Source of the DNA: a bacterium
Lineage (GTDB): Bacteria; Cyanobacteriota; Vampirovibrionia; Obscuribacterales; Obscuribacteraceae
Direction of reading: 5' to 3'
Assembly: GCA_018062085.1 (NCBI GenBank)
Contig: JAGOSY010000031.1
Location: forward strand, 1-50,499
DNA: 50,499 bases
Below, in pieces: positions 1 through 7,860 of this stretch. Under the pieces are notes generated by a model. It was not told where the DNA came from. It did not search any database and saw nothing but the letters and a program-made list of their open reading frames with translations. The translations under genes were made by a program, and so were the position numbers. The first letter of the stretch is position 1. Every line of letters begins with the position of its first letter.

Positions 1-320
1 TCTCCTAGGTCGATGTCTATGAAACTTAAGAAGTCGGAACACCAGTTCTACTCAAATACTTCTTAAGCGGAGACGACAAGGCGTCTTTTCTTAAGGCTAT
101 TCAGTTATCAGGGTTCAACCTGCAAGATCAAAAGATGCACGTTGAACAATCAAAATATTTAGGGAGTCAGTAATGGCTCCCTTTTTGTTTAAGCTAGCAG
201 CAATGACTCCTGAAATTGCCAGCCACTTTTACGGCTTCCAAGGAGAGAAATTTGTATGCAATTGGCGTAATCTTTATATGCTTTGGCATCCCGGCATTAG
301 TTAGCAGTTAAGGAGTGTTT
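1..320. other. leader stretch without a convincing gene
   Basis: The first 66 bases are open in plus frame 1 and end at TAA (64-66), so they could be the last 21 codons of a gene entering from the left, but nothing in that peptide is recognisable. After it comes a hairpin with a T run (listed separately). Bases 190-320 hold the leader of the next gene. I see only a weak promoter-like pair there: TTGTAT at 252-257 and TATATG at 275-280, 17 bases apart. Confidence 0.4.
162..187 (+). terminator. rho-independent terminator
   Basis: GGGAG (162-166) pairs with CTCCC (177-181), and a flanking C/G pair extends the stem. It is followed by TTTTTGTTT. The position fits the end of a plus-strand transcript entering from the left of the window. 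Confidence 0.6.
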
Positions 321-1832
321 ATGAGTGGTGCAAACTTTGGTCGCCTGGCAATTTCCCTTTCTCTCGGTCTTGCCTCATTAAGCATGGCTTGTAGTCAGGG
401 TTTTGCCCAAACTCCTAGTGGCGGAATATATACTCCTATCAATATTGAAGAAGTGCGCTCAGCTGCCAAATCGCAATTGAAGAACGCCAGAGCGGCTGGT
501 CGTCTAACTGTTGATGAAACCAAGAAGATGCAAGAAAGTCTGGTTGACGCCAACAGCCTTGAAGCAATCGAAAGCACTTGGGCAAAGATGGAAGCTCGTG
601 CTCAAGAAGTTAAGTCTAATCACCTCAGCATCGATCACCTAATCAAACAGTTTTCAGCTGATATCGATAAATTAGTCAAAGACAAAACGCTTACAGTTAC
701 CGATGCTAAGTTCTATCGCGATCGTATTGACGGCATGAAGCGGCTGCAGAAGCAGTTTACAGCTAATGGCCATCGTCTCGATTTCTGGCAGTTCAATGTT
801 TTAGCTCTTGATCTTTCCAGCGTACAAGAACGTCTAACGCGTGCTCTTGCTCGCCAGAATCAAAGCACTGAAAGTATTGATGATTTGATTTTGCGCAGTG
901 ATTTGTATATGGCACGCAACGCTGTTTGCGCCCGTCAACTAAACACTTATAAAAGCTACATTGTTGAGCCTGAGCTTTTGCTTCGGGCAAAAAATGAGCT
1001 TTATTCCGTTTTGAAAGATCGCGCGCATAGCAAAATTGCCACGCCTGAAGTTAAAGCTCAGTTGCAGAAAAGACTGATGGCAACTCACTATGAGGCCGGT
1101 AAAATTCAACCTAGCCAAGAAGAAATCGACTATGCAATTTCAGAAGTGCAGCGTCTAATTGATGGCGGCATCAAGAACGGCAATCTTGGCCACACTGATG
1201 CAACCCGCTTGCAGCAAGAGCTTGAGCTGGTTAAGGCTATTAATAAGAGCTATCCTGGTCCTAATCCTGGTGTTGATCCATTCGAAAGAGAATTGCGCCA
1301 CGAAGAAGTTCGATTTATGGCTAGTGATATCAGATTCTTGCAAGACTGGCTTGCACGCTTATTGCGCAAAGATGGTGATACAGATCACACTCGCGAGCAA
1401 ATTCTCACCATCGTTCGCCGCGCCGATCTAGCTTTCTTCACCCACCGCATTGCCGAAGCAGATGTAGTCGCTATTCTCAATCTCGTTTCACAGGCACTGC
1501 GTGCTGAAAACAAAGTTGAGCGCTTGGCTATGCTGAAAGAAGGTCAAGGCAAGCTCGACATGATGATCGCTGATTATTCATGGAAACCAGTGGATGTTGC
1601 TGTACGCGTAGAAGAGTTAAACAAGATGATTGCTAAGCTCAAGAACGCTCAAGGTGAAGCCACTGCTGAACGCGATCGCATCGAAGGAATTTTGCGTAGC
1701 CTGCCTCAATCAAGCAGCCCTGAAAAAGTTGGCGCCAATATCGTCGCTGGTTCGGAGTTGGAACTATTGCGCAGCAAGGTAGCTTCACTGCTTAAAGAAG
1801 AGCAGAAGTCAGCAAACGAAACCAATCAATAG
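321..1832 (+). CDS. exported helical-repeat protein, unknown function
   Basis: No known function. The frame is open from a GTG at 315, but the Shine-Dalgarno AAGGAG (310-315) covers that codon, so I start at the ATG at 321, five bases after it (503 aa). The N-terminus is a Sec signal peptide of about 30 residues with a likely cut after Gly-Phe-Ala; a Cys lies inside the hydrophobic stretch but not in a good lipobox. The rest is Lys/Glu/Gln-rich and alpha-helical. A degenerate module recurs: a helix ending in hydrophobic residues, a turn like 'K..G.LT', then 'ea..l...L..i'. Clear copies lie near residues 47-80, 105-140 and 268-315. The same module is seen in the small exported protein at 32611. 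The gene converges with the hypothetical gene on its right. Confidence 0.75.
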   Translation: MSGANFGRLAISLSLGLASLSMACSQGFAQTPSGGIYTPINIEEVRSAAKSQLKNARAAGRLTVDETKKMQESLVDANSLEAIESTWAKMEARAQEVKSNHLSIDHLIKQFSADIDKLVKDKTLTVTDAKFYRDRIDGMKRLQKQFTANGHRLDFWQFNVLALDLSSVQERLTRALARQNQSTESIDDLILRSDLYMARNAVCARQLNTYKSYIVEPELLLRAKNELYSVLKDRAHSKIATPEVKAQLQKRLMATHYEAGKIQPSQEEIDYAISEVQRLIDGGIKNGNLGHTDATRLQQELELVKAINKSYPGPNPGVDPFERELRHEEVRFMASDIRFLQDWLARLLRKDGDTDHTREQILTIVRRADLAFFTHRIAEADVVAILNLVSQALRAENKVERLAMLKEGQGKLDMMIADYSWKPVDVAVRVEELNKMIAKLKNAQGEATAERDRIEGILRSLPQSSSPEKVGANIVAGSELELLRSKVASLLKEEQKSANETNQ

Positions 1833-1857
1833 GGCTTGGCTAAGCTATAGAGAAGTC

Positions 1858-2649
1858 TTAGAGAGTGGCCTTATCTAGAACGTTGTTTTGTTTCTTGATG
1901 GCATTGCCTGCTTGATCAAAGGTGATGATTTCAACAGATATTTGCACTTCTAGACGGCCGCTCGTCTTTGTTTCTTTGCGCACCATCAACTGTGAAATTG
2001 CGTCGTAAATATGAGTCTCTTCGAGGTAGCGATCGGTTGGCGGATGATACAAGCGCTTGAAGTATTTTAGCAAGGCGCCATCATCTGAAAAGTGGAAGTG
2101 CTCGGTTACTCCGCGTTGGCCATCGGTCAACCATTGAATTTGCTCGCGGTGATTCATCTTGCCGGTTTTGGCATCGAACCAGTGATTGACTGAAAAGAGC
2201 GCTTTACCATCAGGTCCAAACTCTGTTTGACCCTGAAAAGAATTGACTTGGCCTTGGGTTTCGCGCACTACTGTGCGAACGAGAATACCTTTCGGGTTCA
2301 TCACCAGTACCGACTCGATGGCCTGATCTTCGCTCAGGTAGCGCTTATCTTTGGTCAGTATGTTGCCGTCGGGCAGTGTGTACGATTCGAAGATACTATC
2401 GATATCACCAGTGATGGGATCAAATCGAGTTTCAGAACGGCCATCAGCAGAGCGTTTCACCATTTTTACGAGTTTGTCTTCGCTGGTGTAGACCTTTTCT
2501 AGATAGTAGCCAATTTGTCTTTCACTCTTATAGACGTGAAAGGTTGTACGCAGCTCCCCTTCTATTTTGGAGCCGAGTTCAACTTCTTGAAAGCTAAGTT
2601 CAAGGGCGGGGTCATCGCTGTATGGGTTATGTGGTAATTCTATGTTCAT
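1858..2649 (-). CDS. hypothetical protein with YD/MORN-like strand repeats
   Basis: Unrecognised. The frame extends to a TTG at 2748, but that codon has AGGA directly abutting it. The ATG at 2649 has AGGA nine bases upstream and gives 263 aa, so I prefer it. No signal peptide follows this start. The sequence is rich in short beta-strand-like units of the form 'G.....y......g.l......y' with Asp/Gly turns, reminding me of antitoxin-YwqK/MORN-like or YD-type repeats, but I cannot assign a family. It stops 25 bases from the end of the convergent gene on its left. Confidence 0.65.
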   Translation of the reverse strand: MNIELPHNPYSDDPALELSFQEVELGSKIEGELRTTFHVYKSERQIGYYLEKVYTSEDKLVKMVKRSADGRSETRFDPITGDIDSIFESYTLPDGNILTKDKRYLSEDQAIESVLVMNPKGILVRTVVRETQGQVNSFQGQTEFGPDGKALFSVNHWFDAKTGKMNHREQIQWLTDGQRGVTEHFHFSDDGALLKYFKRLYHPPTDRYLEETHIYDAISQLMVRKETKTSGRLEVQISVEIITFDQAGNAIKKQNNVLDKATL

Positions 2650-2858
2650 GTCTGGGATTCCTGGAAAAAGAAAGGCATGCGAAGCATGAGGGGCCGTTGA
2701 CTCTAAAAAGAGCGGATTAATCTCTTGGTTAGGGACTTTTGGATACAATCCTGGGCTATGCCAGACTATGCCTAATCCCCGGGAATGTCAAGAGGTTTTT
2801 AATCTAGCCACCAGAGTTAATCTAAGCCCATTTTTGGTCTTATGAGTTCGGCCAGTGA

Positions 2859-4283
2859 TTAACCCAGGGCAAGGCCGCCAGTGGCGGTTTCTTTGTATTT
2901 CTGATTCATATCGAGGCCGGTTTGCTTCATCACCTCTAAAGAGCGGTCGAGGCTTATCAGGTGACTACCGTCACAGGCCAAGGCAAGCTCAGCGGCGTTC
3001 AGTGCTTTGACCGCCCCCATGGCATTGCGTTCGATGCATGGCACCTGCACGAGACCTTTGATTGGGTCGCAGGTCATACCAAGGTGGTGTTCAATTCCGA
3101 TTTCAGCGGCCTGTTCAATTTGATCGGCGCTACCGCCCAACATGGCCACAGCACCTGCTGCTGCCATGGCACATGATGTGCCAACTTCACCCTGACAGCC
3201 TACTTCGGCACCAGATATAGAGGCATGCACTTTAACTAAGGCACCGACCACTGAAGCTACAATTAAACCGTTTTGCAGGGTTTCATGACTGAGTTTGTGT
3301 GACTCTTGCAGTGTTCTGAAAACCGCTGGTATCAGCCCTGATGATCCATTTGTCGGCGCGGTCACTACTCGGCCGCCGGCGGCGTTTTCTTCGTTGACTG
3401 CAATGGCATAAACTGATGGCTTCAGGCCAGCTGGAGAAGAATAGACAGTTATCTTTGTTCCCGCCAGCATTTGCTCGTGCAGGGCCTTGGCTCGGCGTTT
3501 GACGTTGAGGCCACCAGGCAAGATTCCTTCAGTAGAAAGGCCGCGTTCTACGCATGAATCAAACACGCCAAGAATTTTGCTCAATTCCGTTCTCAGCTTT
3601 TCTTCTGAAAGACCGCAGACCTTCTGGTTTTCAATGACAACCTGCCAGGGTGGCAGTTTGCTTTTGTTGCATTGGTCGACGAATTCTTGACCGGAATTAT
3701 AAGGGTAAGGTAAGTCATGAATGATAGTGCTTGAGCCTGCTGGCTGGCGCTCCCAGGTGATTGGGTCAACGGGCTCAACAAAGCCGCCGCCCACTGAAAG
3801 TATGATTAGTTCATTGACAGTATTTTCGCCTTCTTTGAGCAAGAAGCGCATGGTGTTTGGATGGGGTAAAGCTTTGCCGTCCATGGTCCAGGCGGCCCAA
3901 ACCAAATCATGCTCGGGGTGAAAGTGCACTTTGATTTTGTCGCCGAGTTCGGCAAAGGGCAAAATTGGATTTTTTTTCAATTTTTCTGTAGCCGACCAGA
4001 TTTCATCTGGCATCGTTTCTTTAGGGCTATAGCCATAAAGGCCGCCGCAAACGGCTCCGTCGGTTTGGTGACCAGAGCCTGTGGCCGAAAGACTGCCATA
4101 AAGTTCAACTTTAATCGTGTATTGATGAGCACTTTTCGCTGGTAACTTGACCAGCAATTCGGAGACAATCTTACGAAACTCTAGGGCCGCCACCATGGGG
4201 CCGACAGTGTGAGAGCTGGATGGCCCAACACCAATCTTGAACATATCAAGGGGGCTAATGTGATCGGCGCGAACAGGATTCAT
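2859..4283 (-). CDS. sdaA: L-serine dehydratase, iron-sulfur dependent, single chain
   Basis: Deaminates L-serine to pyruvate and ammonia in the cytoplasm. The 474 aa length fits the one-chain bacterial type, with the beta (SDH_beta) domain first and the alpha catalytic domain second. Visible signatures are 'GPSSSHTVGPM' near residue 19, 'APTNGSSG' in the alpha domain, and three cysteines that fit the [4Fe-4S] ligands: GCQGEVG (about residue 362), TCDP (about 404) and VPCIER (about 415). It is transcribed divergently from the O-methyltransferase gene across 100 bases. No strong Shine-Dalgarno precedes the ATG. The oxygen-labile cluster implies activity when oxygen is limited or protected. Confidence 0.95.
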   Translation of the reverse strand: MNPVRADHISPLDMFKIGVGPSSSHTVGPMVAALEFRKIVSELLVKLPAKSAHQYTIKVELYGSLSATGSGHQTDGAVCGGLYGYSPKETMPDEIWSATEKLKKNPILPFAELGDKIKVHFHPEHDLVWAAWTMDGKALPHPNTMRFLLKEGENTVNELIILSVGGGFVEPVDPITWERQPAGSSTIIHDLPYPYNSGQEFVDQCNKSKLPPWQVVIENQKVCGLSEEKLRTELSKILGVFDSCVERGLSTEGILPGGLNVKRRAKALHEQMLAGTKITVYSSPAGLKPSVYAIAVNEENAAGGRVVTAPTNGSSGLIPAVFRTLQESHKLSHETLQNGLIVASVVGALVKVHASISGAEVGCQGEVGTSCAMAAAGAVAMLGGSADQIEQAAEIGIEHHLGMTCDPIKGLVQVPCIERNAMGAVKALNAAELALACDGSHLISLDRSLEVMKQTGLDMNQKYKETATGGLALG

Positions 4284-4383
4284 TGCTTACACTCGAATGT
4301 TAGTATGACCGCCGATTCTACAACGTTTTATCTGTCGATCATGTGCTATATATCAAGGCTAAAATTCTTAAAACGAGAGCTTT

Positions 4384-5025
4384 ATGTTGACCCTAACTAA
4401 ACCAGGTATCGATGACTACGCCGAGTCTAAAAGTGAGCCCACTAGCGCACTTCTGGCCGAACTCGTGCGCGATACTCACGAAAATATGGATTATCCGCAG
4501 ATGTTGACAGGGCGGCTTGAGGGAAGATTTCTCAAGCTTATGGTTCAGATTGCGCAGGCTCAATCGGTTTTGGAAATTGGTATGTTTACTGGCTATTCGG
4601 CGCTTTCAATGGCTGAAGGTTTAGCCAAGGGCGGCAAAGTAACCACTCTTGAGATTGACGAAAAATGCATCGCCTTTGCCAAGAGATATTTTGAACGTAG
4701 TGAGCATGGCTCTAAAATTGAAGTAATTCAAGGACCGGCTATAGATTCGTTGGCGAAATTATCCGGGCCTTTTGATTTCGTTTTTATTGACGCTGACAAG
4801 CCAAACTACAAAAATTACTATGAGGCGGTTTTGCCAAAGCTCAAGGCTGGCGGGGTTATACTGGTAGACAATGTACTATGGAGCGGCACAGTTCTTGAGC
4901 CTAGTACAGCCGATCAATCAGGCCAAGCAATTATTGAGTTCAACGATTTCATTGCCACAGACGATCGCGTTGATCGCGTCTTGTTAACACTGCGTGACGG
5001 TGTTTTCATGCTGCGTAAACGCTAA
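4384..5025 (+). CDS. class I SAM-dependent O-methyltransferase (Methyltransf_3 family)
   Basis: The 213-residue protein matches the caffeoyl-CoA/catechol O-methyltransferase-like family in length and order. The SAM-binding loop is 'VLEIGMFTGYSALSMA', followed by 'VTTLEIDEKCI' (ribose-binding acid), and the metal-site region 'DFVFIDADKPNYKNYYE' with 'GGVILVDNVLWSG'. Members methylate small catechol-like hydroxyls with a divalent metal; the substrate here cannot be read from the sequence. GAGAG lies just upstream of the ATG. The asnS gene follows after 18 bases, so the two probably share a transcript. Confidence 0.88.
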   Translation: MLTLTKPGIDDYAESKSEPTSALLAELVRDTHENMDYPQMLTGRLEGRFLKLMVQIAQAQSVLEIGMFTGYSALSMAEGLAKGGKVTTLEIDEKCIAFAKRYFERSEHGSKIEVIQGPAIDSLAKLSGPFDFVFIDADKPNYKNYYEAVLPKLKAGGVILVDNVLWSGTVLEPSTADQSGQAIIEFNDFIATDDRVDRVLLTLRDGVFMLRKR

Positions 5026-5043
5026 AAAGGAGAGGAGAGAAGG

Positions 5044-6459
5044 ATGACGGCTATAGTGGAAACTTTCACACGCACACCAGTTTTAGAGACTCTAAAAAAA
5101 GAGAATATCGGCAAGCGTGTCAGACTCTGCGGTTGGGTGCGCACAAGGCGCGACTCAAAAGGCGGATTTTCATTCCTCGCCATTAATGACGGCTCGACTT
5201 TTGATAACGTTCAAGTATTGGCTGAAAACAAACTAGAGAATTATGAAAGTGATGTTTTGAAGCTAGGCATCGGCAGCTCAGTTGAAGTGATTGGTGAAGT
5301 TGTTGAATCTCCCGGTAAAGAGCAAAGCACTGAAATCAAGGCAGAGTCTGTAAAAGTTTTTGGCTTCGCCGATCCGGCCACTTATCCGTTGCAGAAAAAA
5401 GGAACTTCTTACGAGTTTCTGCGAACCATCGCTCACTTGCGTCCACGCACCAATACATTTGGTGCCGTGGCTCGTGTGCGCAATGAAATTTGCACTTCTA
5501 TTCATAAGTTTTTCCAAGATCGCAAGTTTGTTTATGTGCATACCCCGATCATCACTGGCAGCGACTGCGAGGGTGCTGGTCAGATGTTCAAGGTGACAAC
5601 TCTCGATCTCGATCATTTGCCGCGTAAAGACGACGGCACCGTTGATTTTGAACAAGACTTCTTTGGCAAACCTACTAGTCTGACAGTTAGCGGTCAACTC
5701 GAAGGCGAAATTTATGCCACTGCTTTGAGCAACGTTTATACTTTCGGCCCAACCTTTAGAGCCGAGAATTCCAACACCTCAAGACACCTGTCAGAGTTCT
5801 GGATGGTTGAGCCCGAGATGGCTTTCTGTGACTTGCAAGGCAATATGCAATGCGCTGAAGATTTCCTCAAAACTATCTTCAATGATGTTCTCACTAACTG
5901 TGGAACAGACATGAAGTTCTTCAATGAGCGCATTGATAAGACAACAATTGAGACTCTCACTCATATCGTTAACAGTGATTTTGCTCGCATTACTTACACT
6001 GAAGCTGTTGATATTCTGCTTAAGAGCGGTGAAAATTTTGAGTTTCCTGTTTCATGGGGAATTGACTTGCAGTCAGAGCATGAACGCTATTTGGCCGAGA
6101 AGAAATTCAAGAAACCTGTGATTGTTTCTGATTATCCGAAGGGTATCAAAGCCTTCTATATGCGTATGAACGAAGACAACAAAACTGTTCGCGCCATGGA
6201 TGTGCTGGTACCCAAAGTCGGCGAGATTATTGGTGGTAGCCAACGTGAAGAACGCTTAGATGTTCTAGAGCAGCGCATGCTTGATAGCGGCTTGCATCCT
6301 GAGGAATACTGGTGGTATCTCGATTTACGCCGCTATGGCACAGTACCCCATGCTGGATTCGGCCTTGGTCTTGAGCGCACGGTGCAGTTTGTTACTGGCA
6401 TGGCTAACATCAGAGATGTTATTCCGTTCCCCCGTGCGCCAAAATCTGCTGACTTCTAA
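5044..6459 (+). CDS. asnS: asparaginyl-tRNA synthetase
   Basis: Charges tRNA-Asn with asparagine. The 471 aa length is typical. An N-terminal OB-fold anticodon-binding domain ('RVRLCGWVRTRRDSKGGFSFLAINDGS') spans about residues 20-120. The class II catalytic core follows, with motif 2 around 'FGPTFRAENSNTSRHLSEF' and motif 3 'GFGLGLERTVQFVTG' near the end. The terminal 'RDVIPFPRAPKSADF' is characteristic of AsnS as opposed to AspS. A purine-rich Shine-Dalgarno AAGGAGAGGAGAGAAGG lies directly before the ATG. It sits between the O-methyltransferase and the amidotransferase-like gene in an apparent operon. Confidence 0.97.
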   Translation: MTAIVETFTRTPVLETLKKENIGKRVRLCGWVRTRRDSKGGFSFLAINDGSTFDNVQVLAENKLENYESDVLKLGIGSSVEVIGEVVESPGKEQSTEIKAESVKVFGFADPATYPLQKKGTSYEFLRTIAHLRPRTNTFGAVARVRNEICTSIHKFFQDRKFVYVHTPIITGSDCEGAGQMFKVTTLDLDHLPRKDDGTVDFEQDFFGKPTSLTVSGQLEGEIYATALSNVYTFGPTFRAENSNTSRHLSEFWMVEPEMAFCDLQGNMQCAEDFLKTIFNDVLTNCGTDMKFFNERIDKTTIETLTHIVNSDFARITYTEAVDILLKSGENFEFPVSWGIDLQSEHERYLAEKKFKKPVIVSDYPKGIKAFYMRMNEDNKTVRAMDVLVPKVGEIIGGSQREERLDVLEQRMLDSGLHPEEYWWYLDLRRYGTVPHAGFGLGLERTVQFVTGMANIRDVIPFPRAPKSADF

Positions 6460-6472
6460 TGCGAGCTAACCA

Positions 6473-7357
6473 ATGAAATTTCAAGTAACTCCAGTGATTA
6501 TGGCTTGGGTGGCTGCTGCTTGTATTTCTAGTGGTTGGTGGCAGCCCGCTATCAGTCAAACTGTCACCAGTGAAAACAAGCCAGTGATAGGTATTAACCT
6601 TGATTTGAATACCGAGGGTAGCAAGTACTCTATTTCGGCGCGCTATTTAGATGCTATCGCCCAAGCCGGTGGCATAGCTTTGCCTGTGCCGCCTATGAGT
6701 GCTGCCGAGCTGGCACAGGTGCTACCGAACTTAGATGGCATGTTGATGATTGGTGGTGATGATTACCCGCCTTCGTCTTACGGTCAGAAGACTGAAGCGA
6801 AAACTTCTATCATGGCGCCGACTCGCTCTCAATTTGACATGCTTGTGGTGCGCACAGTGTTGGCCCAGCCTCCCATGCCATACCTGGGCATTTGCGCTGG
6901 CTCGCAGGTTCTGAATATTGGCTCAGGTGGGGAATTGATTCAGGATATTCCTACTGCTAAGCCAGAGTCGAAAGTTGCTCATTCAGGCAAGAACGGCTGG
7001 CAGGGAAATGCTGCTGGCAGTCATGTTGTTACTTTGAGCCCTGGCAGCAAACTGGCTTCCATATATTCTGGAAAGGCTAGCGGGTCTGGCAAACCGCTGG
7101 CTTTTGCTGTTCCTACTTCGCATCACCAATGCGTCTCTAAGCTAGGGAAAGATCTTCAGGTGGCTGCCACTACCGATGATGGCGTAACTGAGGCTATCGA
7201 GTTGCCCGGTGATCGCTTTGTCGTTGGGGTGCAATGGCACCCCGAGCGAGATTTTGAAAATAACAGTGTTTTGTTTGCTGAGTTGATTAAGCAAGCAAGG
7301 GCATATCGAGCCCTGAAAGCGAAAGCCGCGCTAAAAAGTGTGGCTGTCGGAAACTGA
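6473..7357 (+). CDS. exported class I glutamine amidotransferase-like hydrolase (peptidase C26, PuuD-like)
   Basis: The C26 family hydrolyses gamma-glutamyl bonds, e.g. gamma-glutamyl-GABA (PuuD) or folate polyglutamate. The nucleophile elbow 'PYLGICAGSQVLNI' has Cys near residue 141, and the catalytic His is in 'VGVQWHPERD' near residue 256, so the triad appears intact. Unlike cytosolic PuuD it begins with a hydrophobic stretch ending 'AISQ-TVTS', which looks like a Sec signal peptide, so it should act in the periplasm. It begins 13 bases after asnS and ends at a strong terminator. The substrate is unknown; a cell-envelope gamma-glutamyl bond is possible. Confidence 0.88.
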   Translation: MKFQVTPVIMAWVAAACISSGWWQPAISQTVTSENKPVIGINLDLNTEGSKYSISARYLDAIAQAGGIALPVPPMSAAELAQVLPNLDGMLMIGGDDYPPSSYGQKTEAKTSIMAPTRSQFDMLVVRTVLAQPPMPYLGICAGSQVLNIGSGGELIQDIPTAKPESKVAHSGKNGWQGNAAGSHVVTLSPGSKLASIYSGKASGSGKPLAFAVPTSHHQCVSKLGKDLQVAATTDDGVTEAIELPGDRFVVGVQWHPERDFENNSVLFAELIKQARAYRALKAKAALKSVAVGN

Positions 7358-7364
7358 AAAAAAA

Positions 7365-7397
7365 GAAGTAGTGCAATGCGCTACTTCTTTTTTTTTT
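7365..7397. terminator. bidirectional rho-independent terminator
   Basis: GAAGTAG (7365-7371) pairs perfectly with CTACTTC (7381-7387), extended by GC/GC inside. A run of ten T follows on the plus strand and a run of eight A precedes it (7357-7364). It can therefore end the asnS operon from the left and the lipoprotein transcript from the right. Confidence 0.9.
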
Positions 7398-7417
7398 GGA
7401 AATTTCGACTGAGGCGT

Positions 7418-7630
7418 TTACGGGGGTGGTCCCGATGGGTTTTGTGGTGGTGGTGGCGGAGGTGGCGGTTGCGACCTGCTATTGGCGTCATTAATGGCCT
7501 GCTGAACAGCGTTCTCGTTGGCAACTGTCTGCGGGATGGTGTTGGTGCCAGCGCAGGCTGTATCGGCGCAGCCGAGTATTATTACTGTTAGCAGCAAAAA
7601 TAGAGAAAGAGTTGTATCTAATTTGTTCAA
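7418..7630 (-). CDS. small lipoprotein with polyproline tail
   Basis: This 70-residue reading frame starts at TTG (7628-7630). It has a basic-then-hydrophobic N-terminus and a clear lipobox, Ile-Leu-Gly-Cys, so it would be processed to a lipid-anchored peptide of about 50 residues. The mature part is Ala/Asn/Gln-rich and ends in eight consecutive prolines followed by Gln-Asn-Pro-Ser-Gly-Pro-Pro-Pro. It is flanked by a bidirectional terminator on its 3' side and a divergent kinase gene on its 5' side. The start is uncertain because only a weak GGGG lies upstream. The lipobox and terminator placement argue that it is real. Confidence 0.55.
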   Translation of the reverse strand: MNKLDTTLSLFLLLTVIILGCADTACAGTNTIPQTVANENAVQQAINDANSRSQPPPPPPPPQNPSGPPP

Positions 7631-7694
7631 AATGCCCCGCTCATTCGTATGAGTTTCTGTATCAATTTGGATACCTTTTCTAGTAGATTAGCCG

Positions 7695-7719
7695 CAAGAT
7701 TGGCAAAAATCCAATCTTG
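7695..7719. repeat. 9-bp perfect inverted repeat in a divergent promoter region
   Basis: CAAGATTGG (7695-7703) and CCAATCTTG (7711-7719) flank a 7-base loop. No T run follows on either strand, so it is not a standard terminator. It lies between the lipoprotein gene (minus) and the kinase gene (plus), where an operator or a 5'-leader hairpin would be expected. Confidence 0.5.
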
Positions 7720-7860
7720 GCAACGCTTTCTCGCTGGTAAATCTTGCCTATTTAGCCAGTAATTTGCTGTTAGGCGCCCAACATGTGTTGAAAAACATAA
7801 GCCTACCTATGTAAAAATAAGAGGTATAAATAAGCGATGTTTGTTTCGCTCTGGTGATTG

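Noticed and set aside
100..130. T-arm-like GGTTCAACC suggesting a tRNA
   Set aside because: The five bases on either side do not form a T stem and there is no acceptor or anticodon arm around it.
7376..7591. Plus-strand reading frame rich in Trp and Arg
   Set aside because: It is the mirror of the proline codons of the lipoprotein on the other strand and overlaps a terminator.
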